Source: Cupriavidus sp. D39
Lineage (GTDB): Bacteria; Pseudomonadota; Gammaproteobacteria; Burkholderiales; Burkholderiaceae
Reading direction: 5' to 3'
NCBI RefSeq assembly: GCF_026627925.1
Contig: NZ_JAPNLE010000009.1
Span: 496,001 to 560,000 of the forward strand
DNA: 64,000 bases
Shown piece by piece: positions 1 through 8,474 of this stretch. The notes under the pieces were generated by a model, which was not told where the DNA came from, made no database searches, and saw nothing but the letters and a program-made list of their open reading frames with translations. The stretch's first letter is position 1; each line of letters begins with the position of its first letter. A program made the position numbers and the translations under genes.

Positions 1-449
1 AACCCGAGGTAAAGCAGGACGCCTGCGATCCAGAGGCCCGGCATCATCAGGTAGTAGAGAAAATTGTTCCGGTACGTGATGCGGATGCTCATGTATTGCG
101 CGGTATGGTGCGCGCGATGCAAAGGCCACAACAACGGCGAATGCGACACGCGGTGCCACCAGTATTGCGTCATGTCGTCGCAAACCAGCAAGATCGCGGC
201 CATTGCCCACCATGGCAGGTGTGCCCACGCGCCTTGCTGCTCTGGCATCAGCCAGGCGCACAGCTTGCCGGCCCCCAGCAAGGCCAGGGGCTGGGTGATC
301 GCGAGCAAGCTCACGAACATCGCCAGCTCCAGCTTGGTATCGTCGAGGGTAGCGTTGACGCTGTTCTTGTAGCGCCGCGTGACACACTCCATGCAGGCAA
401 AGCCAAGCATGGCGATCACGATCAAGGTGTTCTGAAGGTGCGGACTCAT
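1..449 (-). CDS. Sterol desaturase / fatty acid hydroxylase family protein (C-terminus outside window)
   Basis: Membrane diiron hydroxylase of the fatty acid hydroxylase superfamily, likely oxidising a lipid or sterol-like substrate in the cytoplasmic membrane. The visible 149 residues start with a hydrophobic segment, a second one near residues 45-65, then the histidine boxes WWHRVSH (HxxxH) and LHRAHH (HxxHH) around residues 108-127, which bind the two irons. The last His box and C-terminus lie beyond the window edge. The start ATG at 449 follows a good ribosome site (GGAGACAACCC). It is transcribed divergently from the LysR gene at 573, which suggests that regulator controls it. The substrate cannot be told from sequence. 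Confidence 0.85.
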   Translation of the reverse strand, partial: MSPHLQNTLIVIAMLGFACMECVTRRYKNSVNATLDDTKLELAMFVSLLAITQPLALLGAGKLCAWLMPEQQGAWAHLPWWAMAAILLVCDDMTQYWWHRVSHSPLLWPLHRAHHTAQYMSIRITYRNNFLYYLMMPGLWIAGVLLYLG

Positions 450-518
450 TGGGTTGTCTCCGATCTCGCTTTTTGGCCTGAAAGACCTTAAGTCCGCCTG
501 ACTGTAGGCTTGCCGGGT

Positions 519-557
519 CAATGCGTCCAATGCATACTATGCAATGTTCCAATGCGT
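519..557. promoter_or_regulatory. Putative LysR binding region with CAATGC repeats and a palindrome
   Basis: In the divergent promoter between the hydroxylase and the LysR gene, CAATGC occurs at 519, 528 and 550, with GCAATG at 541. A perfect inverted repeat TGCAT-ACT-ATGCA sits at 531-543. Such clustered dyads are typical of LysR-type autoregulatory sites; assignment to this regulator is inference from position. Confidence 0.5.
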
Positions 558-572
558 ACAGAGCAACGCAGC

Positions 573-1490
573 ATGATGGACCTTCGCCGTCTCAGCCACG
601 TTCTGGCGCTGGCCGATGCCCTGCATTTCGCGCGGGCGGCCGAGCGCGTCCACCTCAGCCAGCCTGCGTTCAGCCGCAGCATCCAGGCTATAGAGGCGGA
701 CCTCGGCATCCGCCTGTTCGACCGTGACGTGGGCGATGTGCGGCCGACTCCGGCCGGCGCGTTCGTGATCGAACGGGCCCGCCGGCTGCTCTTCGATGCG
801 CGCTGCCTGCAGCGCGATGTCGATCTCTTTCGAGACAGCCAACTAGGGGACACCGCTTTCGGCGCCGGGCCATTTCCGGCGGCGACGCTGATGCCGCGAG
901 CGCTGTCCGAACTGCGGAGCCTCTATCCCAAGGTGGCCTTGCGCGTGGAAGAGGGCAACTGGAAGCAGTTGTTGGAGCGCCTGCGCACCGAAGACCTCGA
1001 GTTTTTCGTCGCCGACGTGCGCGACCTGCCGGAAGATCCGGGACTGGAAATCCGTCCATTGGGGACGCAATCCGGTTTTTTCTACGTACGCACCTCGCAC
1101 CCGCTTGCCGGGCGCCGATGCACGGTGGCCGATGCCTGGCAGTACGGCGTCGCGGCGACCAAGCTGCCGAATGTCCTGAAGACCGAACTGGCCAGGGTGC
1201 TCAGCATGCCGGCTGGCGAGCAAGCCGTGCTCGCGCTCGAGTGCGATGACATTGCTATCCTCAGGGCCGTGGCGCTGTCCACCGACACGGTTCTCGCCGC
1301 CACGCATACGTCGGTGCAAGCCGATCTCGATGCCGGCACGCTGCTGCCGCTGCGCATCGAAGGACTGCCTTCGCTGTTCTCCGAGATGGGCGTTGTCAGC
1401 CTGCGCAACCGGACCCCGTCGCCGATGGCGCAAAATGCCATCTCCTGCATCGCGCGGGTCGCCGGCGAGGTGAACGCCTGGCTCGCCTGA
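573..1490 (+). CDS. LysR-type transcriptional regulator
   Basis: About 305 residues, the usual LTTR length. The N-terminal winged HTH is clear (MDLRRLSHVLALADALHFARAAERVHLSQPAFSRSI begins the protein; key residues are A-A-x-x-x-H-x-S-Q-P-x-x-S at about 20-33), followed by a substrate-binding domain in two lobes. Start at the tandem ATGs 573/576 gives the canonical N-terminus; an in-frame ATG at 510 would add a non-homologous leader. It is divergent from the fatty-acid hydroxylase gene, with repeated CAATGC motifs between them, so control of that gene and of itself is likely. The inducer is unknown. Confidence 0.85.
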   Translation: MMDLRRLSHVLALADALHFARAAERVHLSQPAFSRSIQAIEADLGIRLFDRDVGDVRPTPAGAFVIERARRLLFDARCLQRDVDLFRDSQLGDTAFGAGPFPAATLMPRALSELRSLYPKVALRVEEGNWKQLLERLRTEDLEFFVADVRDLPEDPGLEIRPLGTQSGFFYVRTSHPLAGRRCTVADAWQYGVAATKLPNVLKTELARVLSMPAGEQAVLALECDDIAILRAVALSTDTVLAATHTSVQADLDAGTLLPLRIEGLPSLFSEMGVVSLRNRTPSPMAQNAISCIARVAGEVNAWLA

Positions 1491-1838
1491 TCACCGATGG
1501 CGCCACGACTGGAAACCGCTGCGCTAAAAGAAGCCGGATCTTTGAGTTTGCCCGAGCTTCGTGCCTTGTGTGTGGATACCATTCGCGCCAGGTGCTGGCT
1601 GGGAGAAGGTGGAGTAGGCTTCGGCGGGCGGCTTGCGATCGAGACTCCGGCGGCATGGCAACACAAGGGAGAGAGGCGAAGGCCGCATAATGCGGCATTG
1701 CTTGCGCACATCGACCATTGCCACTTCATGCCTGCCAGCCGAAAACCCTCGACGCCAGCCCGCGCGTCCGCTCGCCAGGACGCGCCCGCGCGGCGTGCCA
1801 CAAAGGGACCTGTTGCAACCACCGTCACCTCGCCCGCG
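1491..1838. other. Intergenic stretch with one palindrome
   Basis: No convincing gene is seen between the LysR stop and the TetR start. One perfect inverted repeat, GCCGCAT-A-ATGCGGC, lies at 1682-1696, about 140 bases before the TetR start, and could be an operator or small hairpin. An upstream in-frame extension of the TetR frame (from 1497) exists but has no TetR-like content. Confidence 0.4.
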
Positions 1839-2459
1839 ATGCGGCCCCCACGCCAGCCTCGCAGCGAGCAAAACCTGGGCAACATGATCAAGGCCGGCCG
1901 GGCGCTCGCAGAGCAACGCGGCGACCTGGATGACATTTCCCTGAACGATGTAGTGAAGGCGGCCGAGACGTCGATTGGTGCCTTCTATGCCCGCTTCAAG
2001 GACAAGGAGGCGTTCCTCCAGGTCATGCTTGAGGCCGCGCTGGACGAGGCCGAAGCGCTTACGAAAAAATCGGTCGCCAGGGATCCGGTCTGGCAAGCCG
2101 GCCCGGCTACGGCCATCGTCGAGCGCATCGTGCGCGTCTATGTAGGCCAGTTTCGCCAGAATCGTGGCCTGTTCAAAGGATTCCTGCGGCATTACTCCGC
2201 AACCGGGGGCGGCGACAATCCCATGCGGCTGGCCAACCGCCGCATCCAGGATCTGCTTGTGCCATTGCTGGCCAGGCAGATCGATTCGCCACGCGCAGGC
2301 ACCGCGGACTTCGAGGTGCGCGTGGCCATCCAGTTCCTGGTGGGCACGTTGGCCAATCTATTGCTCAACGATCCGGGCCCGCTGCATCTGGAGCAACGCA
2401 AGCTGGAAACCCACCTGATCCGGATGATGCGCCGCTACCTGTTGCTGCCAGAGGCGTAG
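1839..2459 (+). CDS. TetR/AcrR family transcriptional regulator
   Basis: About 206 residues. The HTH is seen at residues 13-60 (ISLNDVVKAAETSIGAFYARFKDKEAF region; the core SIGAFYARFKDK is the classical TetR recognition helix), followed by an all-helical ligand domain. The start at 1839 was chosen because it aligns with the N-terminus of the paralogous regulator at 2435-3148; no good ribosome site is visible and the start is uncertain. The gene runs tail-to-tail into its paralogue and overlaps it by 25 bases. The nearby oxidoreductase/diiron genes are plausible targets. Confidence 0.8.
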   Translation: MRPPRQPRSEQNLGNMIKAGRALAEQRGDLDDISLNDVVKAAETSIGAFYARFKDKEAFLQVMLEAALDEAEALTKKSVARDPVWQAGPATAIVERIVRVYVGQFRQNRGLFKGFLRHYSATGGGDNPMRLANRRIQDLLVPLLARQIDSPRAGTADFEVRVAIQFLVGTLANLLLNDPGPLHLEQRKLETHLIRMMRRYLLLPEA

Positions 2460-3148
2460 GCAAGACACACGTCCGCCGCTGGCAAGGCAAGGTAGCGGTG
2501 CAGCATCTCGGTGAGCCGTTGCTCCAGCCGTGGATCGTACAGGTCCAGGGCGCTGGGCGTATGCAGCACGATATTGGTCAATGCGCTGATGACAAGCTGG
2601 ACCGCTATGCGGGTCTCGTCATCCGGCCCGCTGAAACGCCCGGCGGCAACGTGGCTGGCCAGGCGCGGCACCATGGCATCCAGGATCTGCCGGTTGGCCT
2701 CGCGAATGGGTTGCCACAAGGGATTCTGCGCGGGGCTATGCCGCATATACGCGGCGAACAGGCCACGGTGCTTGCGGAACAGGCCAATGTAAAAGCCAAC
2801 GATGCGCGCACAGATCGCGTGGGCCGGCCCTGCGTTCCAGGTGGGGTCCGTGGCCAGCGAATAGTCCAGCTCGGCGCGCAGCTCCGCCAGCGTGTCTTCC
2901 AGCACCAGCGCGCAGAACGTCTCCTTGTCCGGAAAGCGCGCATAGAACGCGCCAACCGACGTGGAGGCGGCCCGCACCAGATCGGCGAGCGAGAAGCCGG
3001 TCAGGCTGCCGGCTTCGTTGATCAGCGCCCTCCCGGCTGCGAGCAGAGCCTTCAGCGTGGCTTCGCTTCTTTCCTGGCGGGGCTGTTTCAGCCCCGCGCG
3101 CAGCGTCGGCGCTGCGGCGTCAAAGGGTGCCGTGATTTCGGATGTCAT
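2435..3148 (-). CDS. TetR/AcrR family transcriptional regulator (paralogue)
   Basis: About 237 residues with a TetR HTH (LADLVRAASTSVGAFYARF) at residues 45-70 and a ligand domain clearly related to the neighbour at 1839-2459 throughout, including the C-terminal RYL-LP segment. Its ATG (3146-3148) overlaps the TGA of the upstream reductase gene (ATGA), so the two are translationally coupled and co-transcribed. This makes it the best candidate regulator of the reductase/diiron oxygenase pair. The 3' end overlaps the convergent paralogue by 25 bases. Confidence 0.85.
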   Translation of the reverse strand: MTSEITAPFDAAAPTLRAGLKQPRQERSEATLKALLAAGRALINEAGSLTGFSLADLVRAASTSVGAFYARFPDKETFCALVLEDTLAELRAELDYSLATDPTWNAGPAHAICARIVGFYIGLFRKHRGLFAAYMRHSPAQNPLWQPIREANRQILDAMVPRLASHVAAGRFSGPDDETRIAVQLVISALTNIVLHTPSALDLYDPRLEQRLTEMLHRYLALPAADVCLAYASGSNR

Positions 3149-4164
3149 ACGTCGAAGGTGATGGCGACCGGCCGCTCCTGGCGTGGGCGCGCCTGGCAGG
3201 TCAGGATCCAGCCGGCAGCAAGCTCGTCGGCACTGAAGACATCGTTGCGCGCATGGACGACCGCGCCATCCACGCACTTGGCCGCGCACGAGCCGCAATA
3301 GCCTTCCTCGCAAGCATAGGGCGCATCCACGCCGCAGGCCAGCGCGGCTTGCAGCAGGGACTGGCCGCTGGCAATCCGCACCACATGCAGGGCGCCGCCG
3401 AGGGTTACCGTGGCGTCGCAAGCCTGGGCAGGCAACGGCGCCGCGCTTGCCACATCGGGCTCCTGCGCGGCAGCGTCAAACCGTTCCAGATGCACGCGCC
3501 CCGGCGCCATGCCGGCCACTTCAGCGGCCTCCAGCACGGTCCGCATGAATGGCCCGGGGCCGCACAGATAGAGCTGGCAGTGCGGCACGGCCGAGAGCAG
3601 GGCGGCGATCTTGCCACGCTCGGGAAAACCGTCGGCGTCGTCGTAGTGCAGATGCACGGTCAGCCGTTCGGGGTTGCCGCGCGCCAGCCTGGCGATCTGC
3701 GCCGCGAAGATGGTGCTGTCGCCATCGCGATTGGCGTAGTAAAGCGTCATCGCGCGGCTGGTGGATGCCAGCGCGGAACGGATCATCGACAGTACCGGCG
3801 TAATGCCGCTGCCCGCCGCGCAGAAGAAGAGCGGCGCATCCATGGCCTCGCACACGAACCGGCCAGTCGGCGCGCTCACCTCCAGCTGCGTGCCGGCGCC
3901 GACCTGCGCATGGAACCAGCCCGAAACGCGGCCACCCGGGATGCGCTTGACGGTGACGACCGGAAGGCCGCCGGCCTCGGGCGAACTGGAAAGCGAATAG
4001 CTGCGCAGCAGGATGTTCCCGTCCACGTTTACCCGGAAGGTGAGGTGCTGGCCGGCGCGATAAACAAAGGATTGCTGCAGTGCATCGGGGACCAGGAGCG
4101 CATAGGAACGGGCGTCTTCGGTCTCCCGAGTGATCTGCGCGACAGTCAAATTGTGGAACTGCAT
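3145..4164 (-). CDS. Ferredoxin-NAD(P)H reductase with C-terminal 2Fe-2S domain (PaaE/KshB-like)
   Basis: About 339 residues. An N-terminal FAD-binding domain (RSYSLSSSP FAD motif near residue 60), an NAD domain (GSGITPVLSMIRS near 120, CGPGPFM near 208) and a C-terminal plant-type ferredoxin domain with CEEGYCGSC followed by a distal Cys (LTCQ). This layout is that of oxygenase reductases which pass electrons from NAD(P)H to a diiron or Rieske oxygenase. It is divergent from the diiron protein at 4343 and its stop overlaps the TetR start. The likely partner is therefore the diiron oxygenase next door. Confidence 0.88.
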   Translation of the reverse strand: MQFHNLTVAQITRETEDARSYALLVPDALQQSFVYRAGQHLTFRVNVDGNILLRSYSLSSSPEAGGLPVVTVKRIPGGRVSGWFHAQVGAGTQLEVSAPTGRFVCEAMDAPLFFCAAGSGITPVLSMIRSALASTSRAMTLYYANRDGDSTIFAAQIARLARGNPERLTVHLHYDDADGFPERGKIAALLSAVPHCQLYLCGPGPFMRTVLEAAEVAGMAPGRVHLERFDAAAQEPDVASAAPLPAQACDATVTLGGALHVVRIASGQSLLQAALACGVDAPYACEEGYCGSCAAKCVDGAVVHARNDVFSADELAAGWILTCQARPRQERPVAITFDV

Positions 4165-4219
4165 CAATGTCTCCTGGCTTCTGCGGACCCTGTGCCGGAC
4201 CCTTGAAATAACAAGAAAG

Positions 4220-4292
4220 AGAATTATGATTCTGTTTATAGCCGGAAGCAAAAGCAAATTCAAGACCAATCCCACCACCGGCTAGTGCTAGC
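4220..4292. promoter_or_regulatory. Two palindromes in divergent reductase/oxygenase promoter
   Basis: AGAAT-TATG-ATTCT at 4220-4233 and GCTAG-TG-CTAGC at 4281-4292 are perfect inverted repeats between the divergent genes. They are suitable TetR-type operators. Which of the two TetR proteins binds is not visible. Confidence 0.5.
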
Positions 4293-4342
4293 AAAACAGG
4301 CGTGGAGAACGGTCAAAACCCATGAGCGCCAAAGGAGATTGC

Positions 4343-5428
4343 ATGTCATCCCTTCATCGTTACACGCTGCCGGTGGTCCAGACAGGCTGGTCGATCGGCA
4401 GCCAGGTGTCCACCGAGTTCAACTGGGAGTACGACAACGAGAATTCCAAGCTGCTGCAACTCTACCAGACCAGCAAGAAGCAGCAATGGAACGCCACCGA
4501 CCGGATCGACTGGTCGCAGGAACTCGATCCCGAGAACCCGCAGGAACTCGATGACCGGATGATCCCGATCTACGGCACGCCGCTATGGGAAAAGATGGGC
4601 AAGCACGACCGCATCGACGTGCGCCGCCACCAGCAGGCGCATTCGCTGTCGCAGTTCCTGCATGGCGAGCAGGGCGCGCTGATGGTGTCCGCGCGCATCG
4701 TGCAGATGGTGCCGGAAATGGACGCCAAGTTCTATGCCGCCACGCAGACCATGGACGAAGCACGCCACGTGGAAGCCTATTCGCGCCTGCTGCACGAGAA
4801 GGTCGGGATCATCTATCCGATCACTTCCGGGTTGAAATCGCTGCTTGAAACCATCCTGACCGACTCACGCTGGGACTTCTGCTACCTCGGCATGCAGGTG
4901 CTGGTGGAAGGGCTGGCGCTGGCCGCGTTCCAGCGCATCCGCGACTTCTCCAAGAATCCGCTGGCCGCATCGATCAACGCCTACGTGATGCAGGACGAAG
5001 CGCGCCACGTCGCATTTGGCCGCACAGCGTTGCGCGGCTACTATCCGCAATTGACGGAGGCCGAGCGCAAGGAGCGCGAGGACTTCGTGATCGAAGCCTG
5101 CTACCTGATGCGCGATCGCTTCGACCAGAAGGAAGTATGGAGCCGCCTTGGGCTGCCGGAAGAAGAGTGCGCCAAGGCGGTGCGGGAGTCCGAGACCATG
5201 CGGCAGTTCCGCCAGAGGCTGTTCAGCCGCATCGTGCCGACCGTCAAGGATATCGGGCTGTGGAGCCCGCGCGTGCAGGCCGCGTTTGCCGACATGGGCG
5301 CCATCGAGTTTGCCAATGTCGACGTCGAGGCGCAGTTCGCGCAGGACCAGAAGATTGCGGAGGAGTTCGACGCGCGCCGCGTGGTGATGGAGTCCATCGA
5401 GGCCGCTCAGGCGCAAGCCAGCCACTGA
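4343..5428 (+). CDS. Ferritin-like diiron oxygenase
   Basis: About 361 residues. It carries the carboxylate-bridged diiron pattern E...DEARH...E...DEARH: HGEQGA near residue 107, TMDEARHVEAYS near 140, LVEGLA near 190 and MQDEARHVAFGR near 220, the two ExxH pairs expected for ribonucleotide-reductase-like oxygenases such as AurF-type N-oxygenases. Start 4343 has a strong AGGAG site; an ATG at 4322 lacks one. The divergent reductase gene supplies a plausible electron donor. The substrate is not known, and a desaturase or N-oxygenase role would both fit. Confidence 0.8.
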   Translation: MSSLHRYTLPVVQTGWSIGSQVSTEFNWEYDNENSKLLQLYQTSKKQQWNATDRIDWSQELDPENPQELDDRMIPIYGTPLWEKMGKHDRIDVRRHQQAHSLSQFLHGEQGALMVSARIVQMVPEMDAKFYAATQTMDEARHVEAYSRLLHEKVGIIYPITSGLKSLLETILTDSRWDFCYLGMQVLVEGLALAAFQRIRDFSKNPLAASINAYVMQDEARHVAFGRTALRGYYPQLTEAERKEREDFVIEACYLMRDRFDQKEVWSRLGLPEEECAKAVRESETMRQFRQRLFSRIVPTVKDIGLWSPRVQAAFADMGAIEFANVDVEAQFAQDQKIAEEFDARRVVMESIEAAQAQASH

Positions 5429-5442
5429 AGCGGTTGCCGCTG

Positions 5443-5475
5443 CAGGTCCGGTGTGTCAAGCCGGGCCTGCTTTTT
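5443..5475 (+). terminator. Rho-independent terminator
   Basis: A 9-bp stem CAGGTCCGG / CCGGGCCTG (one G-U pair) with a 9-base loop, followed by CTTTTT. It ends the diiron oxygenase transcript in the convergent gap before hipA. Confidence 0.7.
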
Positions 5476-5542
5476 CGACGCCGGTGCACACCTGCGATAT
5501 CTGGGCAGGCACGCCGGCGATAGGGGCAACGTACTTCAAGGC

Positions 5543-6781
5543 CTACGCTTGGAGGGCCTTTACGCCATTTGCCAGGCGGTCGCGCATTAGTTGCCTCAGT
5601 GCGGGAGACAAGTGGGCATCCACGGCAGGAAACGTGTCGGCAATACGCGCCACCCATTGACTCAAATGCGTGGCGGCTGCGCTCTTGTCATCGAACCCGA
5701 AATGCACCGCATCCGCCAGCACTGCCTCGCGTGTGATATCGAAGCGTCCCTCGGACAGTTGCATGATCAGCGTCCTGGGATGTTCGTCGGGATTGGGAAC
5801 GACATCGAACGCCGGCGAGAGCCGCCAACGGCGATCCGTTGCGTGGAAGATGGCCGCGTGATTGCGTGGATGGTCGTCGTCATTGCCCACCATCGCGTTG
5901 AATACCATGCGGTCGAACAGTTCGATCCGGTCCTCGAGCGGCGCGCCGATCCTTTTCAGTTCTTGTGCCAGGCGCGGATAACTCCATGAAGCCGACAGTC
6001 CGCCTGGATACTCGGCACCCAGCAGGGATGCACCACTGAGCGCCATTGTCCTTTGCTCGCCGCGGCGATCAAAACGGCAAATGCGCACTACGCTCAGTCC
6101 GTCGCCGACCTGATGGTGCACCGAGCGGGCGAAGTTCATGCCCGCGGCTGCACCCCACTGCAGGGTGAAATGCTCCAGGCTGGGAATGTCTGCCGTGTCG
6201 CTGGGCAGGATCGGCTTGACCAGCCAGTAGTCCTCTCCGTCTTGTAGCGTCCCCTTGGGCCGAGCGCCGCCCAGGCTGGGCGTGGCCATGAGCAACTTGC
6301 GCAGCCGCGCATCGACAGGAGGGCGCCTTTCGTACATGGCAAGCAGCTCTTCGGCCAGCCCCTCTAGTTGCGGCAGCTTGGGGCTTGCGATGACATCCAC
6401 GGAAGGCTTGCGTGAGATGCCAACAGCGAGCGCACCCCATCGATCGCCATTCCTGGCCAGTCTCAGGTATGCGCTGTCGTGCGCGTCTTCGGTGAGGTTA
6501 TGTTCGCGCTGCAAAAGCATCCGTCCCCATGAGTCCGGGCAGGCATCACGCAATACATCGTGCAGGCCGCGATATCGATGGGCTAGATGGTCGATGCCGG
6601 CAATGAGTGGCAGGTTGACCGGATCGATGGACCAGGGCAAGGCCGCATCCATGTAGCTCGGGGCATACCGGAACACGCCGGTGCGTCCATCCGCGTGTAG
6701 CGCATAACGACCGACGGTTACCCAAGCGCCGGTGTCCGGGCGTTGCAGGTAGATGAATAGCGGCTTAGAAGTAGTCATCAT
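5543..6781 (-). CDS. hipA: HipA-family serine/threonine kinase toxin
   Basis: About 412 residues. The kinase core shows the glycine-rich loop SLGGARPKG (near residue 165), the lysine strand YWLVKP, the catalytic loop VGNDDDHPRNH (near 315) and the metal-binding AFDVVP (near 340), matching the HipA family. HipA toxins phosphorylate translation factors such as a tRNA synthetase and cause dormancy. It starts inside the end of the hipB-like gene (overlap 14-17 bases), the usual antitoxin-first order. The larger open frame (to 6874) is not needed, since MMTTSKPLFI at 6781 is a good N-terminus. Confidence 0.88.
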   Translation of the reverse strand: MMTTSKPLFIYLQRPDTGAWVTVGRYALHADGRTGVFRYAPSYMDAALPWSIDPVNLPLIAGIDHLAHRYRGLHDVLRDACPDSWGRMLLQREHNLTEDAHDSAYLRLARNGDRWGALAVGISRKPSVDVIASPKLPQLEGLAEELLAMYERRPPVDARLRKLLMATPSLGGARPKGTLQDGEDYWLVKPILPSDTADIPSLEHFTLQWGAAAGMNFARSVHHQVGDGLSVVRICRFDRRGEQRTMALSGASLLGAEYPGGLSASWSYPRLAQELKRIGAPLEDRIELFDRMVFNAMVGNDDDHPRNHAAIFHATDRRWRLSPAFDVVPNPDEHPRTLIMQLSEGRFDITREAVLADAVHFGFDDKSAAATHLSQWVARIADTFPAVDAHLSPALRQLMRDRLANGVKALQA

Positions 6782-7106
6782 CCTTCTCGGATGCGGGCGG
6801 GCGAGCCCTGGCATGCGCGCTCGTAGCCCAATAGCGCGGGTCCAGCGGTGGCGCGGCCGTATCCAGCACACCAAGTATCAGCAGAGCAGTGAGATAGGTC
6901 GCGGCGCCTGCGCCGGGATCGCCTCGTTCAACTCGGCGCAAGGTCGCGTCGGAGATACCCATGCGCGCGCACAGGTCTGCGGCGGGAACGTGTTGTGCGA
7001 CGCGTTGCGTGCGTATGCAGCGGCCCCAGATGCGCAGGCGCTCGGCGACCAGCGATGGCACGGCTTCGGCATGCAACAGCTTCTTCGGCACACAAACTCC
7101 CGTCAT
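6765..7106 (-). CDS. hipB: HipB-like Xre-family antitoxin / repressor
   Basis: 113 residues with an HTH in the centre (residues 45-65, ADLCARMGISDATLRRVERG), the Xre/Cro type used by HipB. It would neutralise HipA and repress the operon. The C-terminal tail is rich in Ala, Pro and Asp, and ends inside the hipA start. Repeats of ATAGATATC lie over and upstream of its start codon and are the likely binding sites. Confidence 0.8.
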   Translation of the reverse strand: MTGVCVPKKLLHAEAVPSLVAERLRIWGRCIRTQRVAQHVPAADLCARMGISDATLRRVERGDPGAGAATYLTALLILGVLDTAAPPLDPRYWATSAHARARPPASEKDDDYF

Positions 7107-7236
7107 AGATATCAGTTTAAATGAACTAAAACGACCTCTATGACGTTATTCTTGCCGAGAAAAGCCAAAATGAATGCCGAGAGAGTGGATGGCTTGACTA
7201 TAGATATCGTTTTATGGAGTGTAACACGATATCTAT
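7105..7236. promoter_or_regulatory. hipBA operator array
   Basis: ATAGATATCG at 7200-7209 and its exact reverse complement CGATATCTAT at 7227-7236 form a spaced inverted repeat. A third ATAGATATC at 7105-7113 overlaps the hipB start. HipB proteins bind spaced dyads, so this is a likely autorepression region. From 7237 to 7443 no gene or clear motif is seen apart from the leader of the next gene. Confidence 0.6.
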
Positions 7237-7443
7237 GATGGATGTATGCAATCGCATATGGATGTGCCGAGCCCGGCGCTGGGTAACCTCATCGGCGCCT
7301 GATCTGAACAATTTCGGCTTGCGATCTGAAAGAACTTCGGTATGCAACCAGTTGCAATGTTTCGGCGTTGCGAAATAGAATGGCCTGACCAGTGATCAGC
7401 AGTTCCACCAATTCCACCAGTTACCGAGCGGAGACAGAAAGGC

Positions 7444-8404
7444 ATGACCATAAACAATCGCGTGACAGCGATGCTTGGCGTCCAGCATCCGATCATCCAG
7501 GCACCAATGGGATGGATCGCCAGGGCGCAGCTTGCTGCCGCGGTCTCGAATGCCGGCGGCATGGGCGTCATCGAGACCTCATCCGGAGAACTGGACGCGA
7601 TTCGCGGTGAAATCCGCAAGATGCGCGAGCTGACCGACAAGCCGTTCGGGGTCAACATCGCCCTGACCTACGTGCGTGACCCAGCCATTGTGCAATTCGT
7701 CGTCGACGAGGGAATCCGGTTCGTGACCACATCCGCCGGCGACCCCACGCGCTATTGCGCCGAACTGAAGGCAGCCGGCCTGACGGTTTTCCATGTGGTG
7801 CCGACGCTGGCCGACGCTGGCCGGCGCACTGAAGGCTGTCGCCGCCGGTGTGGATGGCCTGATCGTGGAGGGCAGCGAGGGCGGCGGCTTCAAGAACCAG
7901 CGCGACGTCGCGTCCATGGTGTTGCTGCCGCTGGTTTGCTCGAAGATCGAAGTCCCGGTCATCGCCGCCGGCGGCTTCTGCGACGGCGCCACCATGGCGG
8001 CGGCGTTCGCCATGGGTGCCGAGGGCATCCAGATGGGCACGCGCATGTTGTCGTCGGTAGAATCGCCCGTGCATGACAACTGGAAGAACGCCATTGTCGA
8101 TGCGCGCGAAACAGATACCGTATTTCTCAATCGCGGCGGCAATGGCCCGGCACTCCGGGCCTTGCGCACGGCACGCACATCCCGGATCGAAGAGCAGGTG
8201 CCTGAAAGCATCAAGAGCGAATTCGCCGGCGTGCAGCAGCTTTACTTCGGCGGCGACATGGAAGCGGCCGTGCCGCTGACCGGGCAGGTTTGCGGGCGCA
8301 TTGATTCGATCATGCCGGTGCGTCAGATCATTGACGAAACGATTCGGGATTTCAGCCGGGCCGTGGATGGGCTGGCGGCACGTTACGGCGCCAAAAAGGC
8401 TTGA
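7444..8404 (+). pseudogene. Nitronate monooxygenase family gene, broken by 10-bp tandem duplication
   Basis: An FMN-dependent TIM-barrel protein of the 2-nitropropane dioxygenase/FabK-like family. The first frame gives residues 1-120 (HPIIQAPMG, NAGGMGVIE) and the other frame gives the rest (EGSEGGG, VPVIAAGGFCDG, GAEGIQMGTR, the FMN phosphate loop). The frame breaks at 7801-7820, where CCGACGCTGG is present twice in tandem; removing one copy restores VVPTLAGALKAV and a 316-residue protein. Nitronate monooxygenases oxidise propionate-3-nitronate; some relatives are enoyl reductases. Start has AGAAAGG upstream. Confidence 0.85.
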
Positions 8405-8474
8405 TGGCTCGTACGCGCGATGCGATGGCCGGCAGGATCGGCTCGTGGGAATCCGCCGTCGCCTTTCCCGGCGC

